Assembly: GCA_032690845.1 (NCBI GenBank)
Contig: CM064430.1
Span: 53,913,882 to 53,977,881, forward strand
Length of the DNA: 64,000 bases
Source: Eleusine coracana subsp. coracana
Lineage: Eukaryota > Streptophyta > Magnoliopsida > Poales > Poaceae
Direction: 5' to 3'
The notes below the pieces were generated by a model. That model had not been told where the DNA came from. It searched no databases and worked only from the letters and a program-made list of their open reading frames with translations. Of this stretch, positions 35,943-47,400 are shown one piece after another (the first letter of the stretch is position 1; each line of letters opens with the position of its first letter). Made by a program: the position numbers and the translations under genes.

Positions 35943-37065
35943 TATGAATTTATTATTCTTATAAACAAAAAATCGGCACAGCCGCAGCGGCGATCAGTAC
36001 GAGAGTCATTTAACATTTTGAGTTCAGAACCAGAGTCAACAAGCCATCTGCAAATTCTTGGTGCATTGGAAGAGCACAGTGAATAGGCAGGAATATAAGC
36101 TCTCACCAAACCAGATTTTTCTCGAAGTCCCACATACATCCAGATTAATACCGTACCTAGACCAACAAAATCACTTGATTAGGCAGTGAATCTCAATAAA
36201 TCAGACCGTGAAAATATGTAGTCGTGCTTCTGGATCATATGTATAAGTATTTTCCGGAACACATTGAACATGGTTTTAAAGAACATCCTCCCAGCATTCA
36301 GAGTGGAGTTACCAAATAAACATGTCATAGGAACCAGCACAGAGCATCCCTGCTCTGCTTGACGAACCAATACAACAACACAACTTCGAAGTGTAGGCAA
36401 CCGCACTATGCATGAACCACCGATCCACCAAACAATTACTCCTAGATCGTAGTCAACTAACGACATGCAACTATTGTTCAGCTTCTCGAAGCCGGTCACA
36501 GACCATGGCTGCCAATGGCGGCACTGAGATTCGTTGGAGCACTGGGAAAGTTCAAGCAACTCTCCTTCAGACCGTCGCTCGTCGTTCGCTTCGCTCGGCG
36601 GCTAAGCCCTGTCCACGTCCTGGCGGTGGCTCGCCTTCACCAGCAGCCTCGGGCTGTGAGGTTCGTTCTGGTGGCCAGGCCTTATCCTCCTCGTATCCCT
36701 ATAAAGCGATCTCAGGCAAAACGGATCTTGGTGGTCGCCGCCATCACTGCGCGCGGGCGGCGAGGTGGAAGCAGCCAACGGGCAAATAACTTGCAGTCGT
36801 ACGTCACCTTGGTCACGCGTGATCAGCGAGAAGGCGCATAGCCAGCATGTTTGCCCAGGTGAGTCGTCCAAAACTCTCCTCATCGGATTCGGACCTGGAG
36901 TTGAAATCTCCTCGTCCGACTGAACTAGGAACCTAGATCCGATTCGGAATTTATTCGCTCTTTCTTCACTAATATACATTTGATTGAAGGTAGATGCAGG
37001 GGCAACGGAAGCTATTTGCTCTGCCCAGTTATTGACGTATATTTTCATTTTTTGACGCATACTCA
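35943..37065. other. intergenic region upstream of the F-box gene
   Basis: Overlapping GC-rich frames at 36412-36841 look open in two plus frames (one starts MAALRFVGALGKF..), but no family is recognised. It may be the 5' leader of the F-box gene or an unannotated short gene. Nothing else is seen. Confidence 0.4.
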
Positions 37066-38346
37066 ATGGGCTTGAAGACCGCTAAGAACGTGGACATCAC
37101 AAACCCGGAGAGAACTTTTATCAGAACATATAAGAGGAGGGTCTACAGATCATCTGCTCCTCATATGTCAGAGGATATTGTTTTGCAAATCCTCGTTCGG
37201 CTGCCCGTGAAAGACCTTTTGCGGTTTAAGACGGTTTGTAAGGCCTGGCGAGTTATTATCGCGGCCCCATGGTTCATCCGGATGCACCTCCAACACTCTG
37301 CCTTACAGAATAAGCAGTCCTTTCTCATCGTCCCTCACACTTTAGACCCTATCATCGAGGAGGATATGTGGCCATCCACCTTCTCAAACAACATCCCCTT
37401 CTACCGTTGGCAAAAGAACCATGATACAGCCAGACTCTTGCTTGCAAAGGACTTTCATGGAGATTTCGGATCAGTGTACTGCATGTCACAACGTGATGGC
37501 CTTGTGTTGTTTCCTACTGACAACAAGGTATATGTCATCAACCCAGCCATAAGGGATATTCTCGTACTGCCCCATGGTCAACGTGATGTGTTGCTGACCA
37601 CGTATAATGAGCACCAGACTATCGGTTTTGGTCTTGACCCACGCACTAGAAGGTACAAGGTTGCCCGGTTCTTCTACCGAGCTGTAGATGTCCTTGAGCA
37701 ATCGTACTCTATTGGGATGGAGGTATTGACCATTTGTGATGATGACAATGATGCTTCTTGGAGAGAAACATTGGAGGATCCACTGTATCCGATATATGAA
37801 TTTGATGCTCCAGCATACTTCAAGGGTTCTCTGTTTTGGAGAATTGGTAGCTATATTGTCAAGCAGTCGGCAAAGGGTTTCCTTCGCTTCCACCTAGAAG
37901 ATGAAACATTCAGTATGATCCCACAGCCTGCTTCAGCACTTGATGATGATGATTTCCAAATTATGGAGCGAGGTGAGCAATTGTACTTAGCTCAATATCA
38001 ATCATTAAACTGTCTGATGATCTGGACGTTCTGCGACAACATAAGCAATCAGTGGATTCAACTATATTCCATTAATATGTTGAAGTCAATTAACTTGCCT
38101 TCAGCATTCATGCTACACGATGGACTGTCCTTTCATATCCGCAGTAAGCTCTTTCGCTGTGATGTGGAAAGCGGAGATGTAAAAGAAGTGGTTTGCATGG
38201 ATCAGCTGAGGTATGGTCGCGAGAGGGCTGGCGCTTTTGAGTACGATAACTGGGGAAATGTGCACACATTCAACTCGATGCCATACATGGAGAGTCTTGT
38301 GCCTGTTACCAGGGCAATACATGGCAAGCTACACACAGATATGTAG
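37066..38346 (+). CDS. F-box protein with F-box-associated domain, 426 aa
   Basis: A single-exon frame. The F-box covers about residues 34-75 (SEDIVLQILVRLPVKDLLRFKTVCKAWR), the part that binds SKP1 in SCF ubiquitin ligases. After it come phrases usual for the F-box-associated (beta-propeller-like) region: GLVLFPTDNKVYVINPAIRDILVLP, IGFGLDPRTRRYKVARFF and FKGSLFWRIG. The substrate is unknown. This family is very large and fast-evolving in grasses and has many species-specific copies. The ATG at 37066 gives a 33-residue extension before the F-box; an internal start at residue 34 (MSEDIV) is also possible. No frameshift or stop is present, so the gene looks intact. Confidence 0.9.
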   Translation: MGLKTAKNVDITNPERTFIRTYKRRVYRSSAPHMSEDIVLQILVRLPVKDLLRFKTVCKAWRVIIAAPWFIRMHLQHSALQNKQSFLIVPHTLDPIIEEDMWPSTFSNNIPFYRWQKNHDTARLLLAKDFHGDFGSVYCMSQRDGLVLFPTDNKVYVINPAIRDILVLPHGQRDVLLTTYNEHQTIGFGLDPRTRRYKVARFFYRAVDVLEQSYSIGMEVLTICDDDNDASWRETLEDPLYPIYEFDAPAYFKGSLFWRIGSYIVKQSAKGFLRFHLEDETFSMIPQPASALDDDDFQIMERGEQLYLAQYQSLNCLMIWTFCDNISNQWIQLYSINMLKSINLPSAFMLHDGLSFHIRSKLFRCDVESGDVKEVVCMDQLRYGRERAGAFEYDNWGNVHTFNSMPYMESLVPVTRAIHGKLHTDM

Positions 38347-41300
38347 TTCATAAAGCTCCTGGGCTGTAATCTTTTGAGATAATTCCCTTTGTGCCATTGG
38401 GTGATAGCAAAATCCTTGTCGCCCACTGTGAAAGTGCTCTTCCCTTTGCCACCATCAGTTTGAAAATTCAAAAGTTTAGACCCTTGCGTGCCACTGCCAC
38501 CAACATATGCCTGACAACATATGTACCCATTGATGGTAAGAAATAGAATTTACGCCGAGTGACGGAAGAGAACTTTCGCAATGGGTGACAGGGGACTTCT
38601 CTATCTTTTAGCGTACACAGGGAATTGCCTCATTTTTTCACTAATAATGAATAATAGGACGTGCAAATTCATGTTTAAAGCTTTTGCTGGTAGATTCTTA
38701 ATAGTATGCAACTGTATAAGTGAGTGAAGCATCTTTCGTTGTGACTGTTTACGGCCATGTAGCATGAGTATTAGATATTTGTTCGTTTGATGTTGGTTAT
38801 ATGTTAAGTGGATTTATGTTGTTTGTCTTATTATCAAAGTGATTGGGCAAACAGCCGTGTGGCACAGAATTAAGAAAGTGTTGCACGTTTGGAATGGATT
38901 GCTAACAGATCCTAAAAATCATCGCCACATTGAGGGCGCCCCCAACGAACAAATGGTTGTGGTCCCATGTCGATCAGTGTCAAAAACACTAGCAGTGTGT
39001 TTGGCGATTGATGAGTTGGAGAGAGTAAGGTGGGAGTTGGACTTTTAATCCTTATCCCTTTGGCTTCTTATGTGATTTAAAATGAGAAAATTTAAGAGGG
39101 AGGTCTATTCTACACAGTATGTTTTATGGATTTGGGTGGAAAAAGTTATAATGAACAATGCAGGTTTAATCTTTTTCAACTAGTCATTGTACTCCCATTT
39201 AATTACCACCCATCCCTTAGATTGGAATTCATCCACGAACTCTTTTTCCTCATCCCACTCAGATTTTCTTTCCCATAAAACAAACAAAATGTCTTCTAAT
39301 CTCCTCTTCCTCAATTCCCATTTCTCTCACTATTACGCCCAACCAAACTTGCTGAAGATCTCGGATATTTGCTCCGTACTAAAGTAAGTTTATATTTGGT
39401 CAAACATACTTTTGAGCAATGATTTTTATAGGTTAGAGTAACTTTGCGATCAGGAAACGAAGAAATCAGAGGTGGAGATCACCTAACAGGATTTTGTGGA
39501 AACAAATGAATCAGTTTGAAAGGTAAATCTCCTTCACGCATTATTATCAACGGACAAAGGAAAGTAATCAGCGTTTAAGAATGGAAAAAAAGAATAACAC
39601 CCGGTAAATCAGCAAGATGGGTACATGTGGGTGACAGAAGACAAGTCATGGAGAAGGATTTGCACTGCACATGCGTTAAACATTTCTGACATTGTGTCAC
39701 ACATTTGGTCAAGAGTGGACCCAAGGCTCAATCTAGCGGCAAGGAGGGTTGGGTTATATGTTTAAGATCAAGGGTAGATAGGTAGGATGGTAGATATAGG
39801 TAGTATAGATATGTGTTTTTTACAAGTTTCCTTTATTTTATTGATGTGGCTATCTACATCCTTTCCAAATTAACCAAAACTCCGGTCAATTAAGAGGACG
39901 TGCCCAATTTGCAACCAACCAAAGTGCCTGTCGCAACTATCCGTTCAATCGGCGATGCAAGATCCATCACTGCGTGGAACACCGAACACTACCGTGTACG
40001 CTTAAGAAGTCACGTGAGGCGAATAATGTACGGACCCACGCGATATGAAGAATACGAGTTATTGGCTGCTGAAGAATACGAGTTATAGGGATTTAGTTTG
40101 ATGGATAGTGCAGCTATGGACTGACCTCTGGTTTAGTTTGAATAATAGTCCGTGATCATATTTATAAAAATTGCTATTTGATAACCGTATGCGTGCAAAG
40201 ATGTGTAGTATTCTAATAAATTATAGTGTTAGAATTTCTGCATCTTATTATTAAGCCTCACCTTTTTTAAAAAAGTTATAATACAAAAAGTTATTATAAA
40301 GAATGTGTGTATGTATGATTGTATTCGAATCACCAGCATGCAAACATCAACATGCAAGGTATGGGTTGATCTATCATTTCTACTGTAGCCCAGGGGCACT
40401 AGCTAAAATGCAAAATGGTTCTATTTGAGAGGACCGGAGCTGGTTCTTTACGGCGGAACCACCACGCCCGAGTTGACTTGCACTTGCACCAGACCGTTGG
40501 CAGGCTTGGACCAAAGGGTGAGAGCGGATTGCCAATTCTCAGGGTGGGCCGAGGCTCACCCTGTTCACCCATTGGCTCCGCCAATATAGTTCACTCATCA
40601 TTATTTTAAACTATTAGATATTTGCTTGATCTTGAGGTCGTGGTAGCCGGCCGCATTGTCGGAGATGAATTTCTCAGGGTGTGTTTGACACTGCTCACAG
40701 TCAAATGACATATACATCTACTATAGCCACAATCTACAGTTTCATAAGTCATAAAAACATAATAAACGGCTCATAAGCTCTCTCTGTCGGATGCTAAAGC
40801 TTTCCGTGGCAGGAGGCGAACCTTTCTTATCCCTCTCCCGCTTGATCGGGATCAGCGCGTTGCAGAGGCTTGGCCTCAACGAGTGGAGTGGAGTGAGCTC
40901 GGACTTCTCGGCGGAGGGCAGAGAGCTGTTGGATCTCTGGGACATGGGCCTCGCTTCTAGACATGGGCCTTAGTATTTGGTAGCGGGGGCCTGCAAAGGT
41001 GATCAAAGTATGGGCCTTTCGCTTGGGTCATGGCAACACTGGACCTCTCCGTGCACGGGTTTGTGCTTCCACTGGTGCAGCGGTCCCACGTACCTTTTTT
41101 TTTTTTTTGCATCGCATTCACAAACACAAATTGTCACAATGAACCATTGCTTACAACATTCAAATTTGTTATATGAACCAAAGTAGCCAAACCTCGAACA
41201 GAAAGAATCCAACGCACATATGCCCCTTTCCAACCGGGAGTCTCGTACATTGCGTGCCGTGCTTTACCATGGCGGGATTTATCTGTGCCATTTTACTGTT

Positions 41301-42349
41301 GATTTCCCCCCTCGAACTCATTGCGCCACCAAGACAACTTTATATTTCCACAAACGGATGGATGCATAGCCCTTGTGGGTTCCTCTAGGCTCTATAGGAC
41401 GCTGCAAAACGTCTCTGCCACGCACACGTTGTAATCAGGCGCCCGAGGACTCCCAAAGCAGGGGAATCTATGCCAATCAGCTGAATTCTGACGAACAAGA
41501 CAAGCCTAGGACATATTCCTGTCACCACTGAGGCACTAAGCCATGCCTATGACATCGCTACTCCAACCACAAGCTGCGAACGTAATGATGGTGATCAGTC
41601 ACGGAACTTAACCAACATGGTACATGACCAGAGAATGTGGTGTGGGATCATCGTTCACCACACGGAATTACTGATGGTCCATGCGGTCCGTTAGGTCCAA
41701 ATACGCCGCCTTCCGTTCGCCCCACTGCTCCCTGCCGCAAGTGCATAAACTAACAAAGACCAGGTCAGTGCCATGGCCCTGCACAAACTCGTTCGCAGTA
41801 TTCTTGTGAGCCGGGGTCACGTGCGCCGATCGATCGGGACGGAACGGAACAAACGGTCGCCGTCCCACCCGTGCTTCTCTGTTTCTATACTACGCTCCAA
41901 CCACAGCTCCGCCGCTCGACACCGATCGGTCGGCTAGGGCGTTCATAATTTCGATGCTGATATAGTAGCTGAACTGCACCTGAATGAAGGACTAGTGCTC
42001 GTAGTTGTAATAGACTCTAGTACAACGTGACAGGGCAACTGCCGTGTGTGTCCTGAACTCCTGACATACATTCCGATCTGGAGTTTATCATGGGCAGAAA
42101 AGTTGCAGGTAGCAGGGGGAATGCAACGAAGCCTGCACCAAACGGAAGGCACCGATCGAACAGTGAACAGGTACGCCCTACAGCACGACGTTCCTTGCTT
42201 TCCAGCGCCGTGGCGATTGCTTCGGAGGACGGCTATGCTCCACAACACCCCAGCCGGAAAGGACGTGGTGGAAGGCTGGAGCGGACGGAATAATGCTGCG
42301 TCAAAAGCTGAATGAATATGAGCCTGGAAAGTTTGAGACAACGCAACAA
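38347..42349. other. 4 kb intergenic region, no gene supported
   Basis: Only short frames on both strands, without domains. One MITE-like segment is listed separately (38996-39350). The GC level varies in patches of a few hundred bases, as in repeat-rich grass intergenic DNA. Confidence 0.4.
38996..39350. mobile_element. possible Tourist/Harbinger-like MITE
   Basis: The left end gtgtgtttggcgattg and the right end cgcccaaccaaacttgct are roughly inverted (GTGTTTGG / CCAAAC). Elements starting GTGTTTGG are common in grass Harbinger-type MITEs. No target duplication is clear. Confidence 0.3.
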
Positions 42350-42929
42350 GGTGTTTGTTTTGAGGATAAGGTTGAATATGATGTGGTTATTCATGTTTTT
42401 CTAGATGAAATGATTCAAATTATGTATTTGATTAGATGGATGAGATGATTCAATTTTATGTTTGATTGAATGAATAAGAATGAACATTACAAGATTAAAT
42501 AGCAAAATTATAGATTTTATTATTAAATCATAATAATTAACTATATATTAATAAATATGATCTAAAATTTATTAGTCTTAATCTTATCTCAAAAAATTTT
42601 AATTAATAAAAAACACTAATTATCATTAATTCTAGTTTGATCGAGCTTTCATTTTATACTAATCATCAGCACCTTATTTCTTATCAATAATAATATGATA
42701 GTAACAAATATTTTTAATAACAAACTACATTAATAATGTCTAATTATGTTACTAATAATCATTGTTACATAAATTAGATAGGGCTCATCTGATCATTTTT
42801 ACCAGACAGACTTATCTAGAATCTTAAAGAAGTATTCTCATTCCAGCCCATCACTGTCTATAAATCAAATACTGAATTAGATGCTCCTATTTAAATCAAT
42901 CCTATCCAATTAAGCAAAATAAACACACC
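42350..42929. mobile_element. MITE-like element, about 580 bp
   Basis: It starts ggtgtttgttttg and ends caaaataaacacacc, an approximate 13-15 bp inverted repeat around very AT-rich sequence in an otherwise GC-rich neighbourhood. The target duplication is unresolved. Confidence 0.45.
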
Positions 42930-44433
42930 ATTTGTGTTCAAGTGCATGAGGCAGCGGCAGTTGTTCTGCTCTCCGTTTGTTTTTGTCAAAGTTTTGAGTC
43001 CATGCCCGAATTAGCGAAAATCGAGTCTTCGTCCCGTTAATTCCATTCAAAAATTTTCGTCATGCTGTCGCAAAGTCCTATTGAAGTGAAGCCGAGTTGG
43101 ACTTGGACCATTAGATTGGAGCATGTCCTGGATTCCCGCGATACGATTTGTCGCCAAGTCGCCCTACGCCGGTCCAAGATTCAGCGGTTCACGTTCACAC
43201 ACAGTCGCGCCCATGCCCCCACCATCGCTGCCGCATTCGGTGGTTAAGCCGAAGCCGCGAGCGATGAGTCTCGAAACGAGAGGAAAAAGGCCACCACGAG
43301 CTTTCGCCGTCGCTCGTGAGCTATTACATCTGTCCCCAAATTTTTCGTCGCTCTGAAAGAGGCCACTGCGATTAGTCACGCGCCATGCTCTGAAGATTCT
43401 CTGTTGCCCGCGACGGACGGAACCTTTCCTTTCTCCACGGGCTATCTCGGCGTGGCTCTTCCGCGAGGTGCCCTGCTTTCACGTCCACAGTTCTACTCCA
43501 CGGCGTGCGCCTCCGCGAACTCGCCGTCGCGCGCCACGTCACCCGACACGGCCTGCGAGTTAACCCCACTGACACGCGCGGCCGCTGTACTTTTCGCAGA
43601 CTTCCACCGAAGAGGACGAACGAGGACGGCAGCCGTGCGCGCGGGAGGGGAACAAAACACCCTCCTCACACTATCCCGTCTTATAGACACAGACATGTGG
43701 GACCAGGATCGCTCTGCCCTTCTTGGCAGTAGGGAGAGGTCAAAGCAGCAGCGATAGAAAAACATGCGACTCGGGGAAACGGACGGACGATCCCAAAAGG
43801 GTACCGGGGCCCGTAGGATTTCCGCTGGCCCCACCTCGGGTTCCTTCAGTTCTGTAGCACTGCTGCCAGTGTTTGCGGCCACTTCATTTACTGCTCCGCC
43901 ACGTGGGCGCTCGCGGCGTGTGGATGGCGTGATGCTGACGCGTGTGGCCCACGGGAAGAGACAGGTCCCATGTATCATTGGCCTCGCATTGATGGAGGCG
44001 TGGACGCTGGACGGCAGGTTGTTTCGTGTGACCGACCGGCCCGATTGAACACACACCGAAATGGCGGCTCGCCGAGGACGCCCTCTCTCGCTTCGACTCG
44101 CACCTGAAGAGTCGAGTCTTTCTGCGCCGCGAACCAACCATTGCGTCAGTATTTCGCTGACCTGTGGGGCGTCATCCAACCACGAGGCCCACACGTCATT
44201 GTCAATGCGTGCGGAAGGAGTTGTCCGCTCTCCTTTATGCGCGTAGCGCGTCGAGCACACTCCCCTCATTCGCCACTCTCCGCGACGCCGCAGCCTCCCC
44301 TTCCCCCCCTTCTCGACCACGCCACGAAAAGAAACCGGAGAAACGACACCAAATCTTTTTTGAAAAATTTCGGAGGAGAATTTCCGCTTCTATTTTAGAG
44401 AATTCCGGTTTCTACCATCAGCGCTGTACGACG
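42930..44433. other. promoter and leader region of the formin gene
   Basis: GC-rich sequence open in many frames on both strands. The frame of the formin is open back to an ATG at 44164, but the codons before 44434 look like a basic leader. Nothing else is recognised. Confidence 0.4.
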
Positions 44434-47400
44434 ATGAGGGGAGGAGGAGGAGTCGCGCGCGCGCTGCTGCTGGCCGTGGCGGTCGCTGCGCTGTTGCTAT
44501 CGGCGGCGGTGGGGGCGGAGGACGACGCCGCGCTCCCGCGGCGACGCTCCCTCCACCAGCCCTTCTTCCCCATCGACTACTCCCCGCCGCCTCCGGCCTC
44601 CGACGGCTCGCCGGTTCTGCCCTCCCCGCCGCCGCCCGCCGCGTCGGAGGCGGCCAAGGGCGGCGGGCGGTCGGGGAGCAGCCTCACCAACGCCATAGCC
44701 ATCGCGCTCGCGACGGGGCTCGTGACCCTCGCCGTGGCGGGGTACTCGTGCTTCCTCCTGCTGCGCCGCCGCTCCGACGCGGACGGGCTGCCCAAGTCGG
44801 CGCGGGCCGTGGACGCGCGGGTCGCGAGCGACATCGGGAGCCGCCACCGGTCGCCGCCGCCGAGCTCGACGGCGTCCGACGCGATATACATCGACCCGGT
44901 CACGACGATGGTGGTGGAGCGGCCTGGGCGGGGGAGCCCCGACCTGCGCCCGCTCGCGCTCGTGAAGCCGCCCAGCCCGGACCTCCGCCCGCTGCCGCCG
45001 CTGAAGCGGCACGCGCAGCAGCCCCCGCCCCCGCCGGCGTCCACGCCACCGATGACCGGGACGGGGGACTCGTCCGACGAGGACGACCGGGACACGTTCT
45101 ACACCGCGCGGAGGACCGCCATGTCGTCGATCAGCCGGAGCACGAGCCAGCGCAGCACCATGGAGCAGCCAGTGCATCAATCACCTGCGCCGGTTTCCGC
45201 GCCGACACCCACGCCGCCGCCGGCGCAAGCTAATTCGCTCAGGCCGCCTCGCCCGCCGCCGCCCCCGCCGCCGCCGAGGCAGAGGCTGCTGCGGCCGATG
45301 CCGGCGGAGTCCCCGCCCCCGCCCGCGCTGGCCAATTTGGCGCTGACCAATTCCTCGGAGCCCTCTGTTCAGGACAGGGGAGGCGAGAATCCGAACAGCC
45401 ACAGCGATGACGCGCAGCAGCAGAAGCCGCCGAGCCTGAAGCCGCTGCACTGGGACAAGCTCCGCGCCATCTCCGGCCGCACCACCGTGTGGGACCAGGT
45501 CAACAACTCCGACTCGTTCCGGTGCGCACCCTTCCAGTCCTCGCGTTCTCTCACCTTTCACTTTCACAACACCCCATCGTTGATGCTGAGCCGTGAACCG
45601 TGTGTGGTGACTCTCCCTGCAGCGTGGACGAGGCGGCGATGGAGAGCCTGTTCACGAACAAAGCCGGTGGCGGCGCGGGGAACCCCGGTCAGGCGGCGGC
45701 GAGGAAGGGAGACGCGGGCGGGAAGCAGCAGGAGAGTCACCGGCTGCTCAACCCGAAGCGTCTGCAGAACGTCGCTATCATGCTCAAGGCGCTCAACGTG
45801 ACGTCGAGTGATGTGATTGGAGCACTCGTGCACGGTGAGGTTCTGTGCTCGTTTTTTTTTTTTTACTAATCGTAATTCTATAGCCTGGTCCCTTGCTAAT
45901 GCTTGCAATTTTCTAAACTGTTCTTGTGCGATCCCGATGTCCACATGTCCTCACAGTGCGTTCTAGTTACTGCTAAACTAAGTACAGGCAGCAACGTGAC
46001 AGGTGATTGGTGTATGTTAACTTCTGGTCCCTGAAATATTATTTTCAGTTTTCGAAGTAGCGGTCTGGGTGCCATGTGCCACTTTCCGCATAGCGCCCAG
46101 TCGTTTGATTATCCTGTTCAATAAGTGATTAGGTGGTGGGCATCACCCAACACTCTGTCTCTGTGGTTGATTAGTTAAGAAAAGGAAGGAATGAAGGATT
46201 AATTGGAGAGTCAACCTGTTTGACTGAAGGCAGTTCTTGTGCTTATGAGTTCGATATCATACGTTGTGCACCGCTCACCAATCCCACAATCCCAATACCA
46301 CTCACCAGTCCCACAATCCCACCCCAGTTGTTTGGTTCATGCATTATCTGTGTCCGTGGTCTCCTATTTGTAGAATGGAACAGCTGAATGTGTTATTCTG
46401 TTTTTTATAATACTCTCCATGTACGACAATATCTGTTAGTGGAATGTATTTGTACCACTAGGCCTCCAAAATTCCCAGGCGTGGTAGTTGTTGTATATTG
46501 CTTATATCTAACAAATATACAATTCCGGACATATGAGGGAATCTCTGCTAGTTTCCTGCAGAATGCCTTTTCTTTTGTTTAGATGTGAGCTGATAGTGAA
46601 CGCTCCTATACCTGTCCTACCTTTTGACCACAATTGTCACGTTCAAGATTTTGTTGGTGAGGGGTTACTTTCACTAACACAGAGACTAAACACAATGCGT
46701 TCCAGCAAGGATATTCTTTCTTGCATGGTTTGTCATATAATCATTTGGGACTCTGATTTTTATTTTTAAACTTAGCCATATAACTGCATAAGCGATTTAT
46801 AACTGCATAAGTTGATTTTTCTTAACTAGAACTTAATATTATCGCTTATGCAGTTATATGGCTAAGTTTTAAATAGGCGGTGTGGATATTGTGTGAACCG
46901 TCGGTGATATACCATCATCAGTCATGTCATGTTAGGTCATAGTTAGATCGGGACACAGATTAGAACATGTATTGGAGAAGGGAGCTGCATCTTTCACAAA
47001 CATGCCTGTCCTTACCTTTTAATGCTTCTTCTTTTCTTATGACTATGTTGTATTACTACATTTTCAACGTGGCAACAGATGTCAATCGTGTATAAATGGT
47101 AACCACAACATACTGTTGAGCACACGGTTGTTTTACAGCGTAAGCACCTTTCTTTCCAACATGCACAAGATGATAAATAAGTCTCTTGTATTGTACTAAG
47201 GATGTATCATACTCATTTGCTGCCTAAATTTCCATCAATTATAGAGATCAATTTATGGCGCTCAATGCAACGGAACCTCCATTTTTTAGCAAACAATATT
47301 TTCATTATTATAGACATTTGGTCAACTAATAATCATACTGTTTTGTCCTTCAGTTTCTGATGGATGTCAACACTTTCTATCTGTAATGAAAGTTATGAAA

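Noticed and set aside
36412..36841. Two plus frames (125 and 108 aa) upstream of the F-box gene
   Set aside because: One (MAALRFVGALGKF..) is mildly suggestive of a targeting peptide, but no homologue is recognised and it could be leader sequence.
44164..44433. In-frame N-terminal extension of the formin by 90 codons
   Set aside because: The signal peptide starts at 44434; an extension would bury it, and the extra residues are basic and Ser-rich without any pattern.
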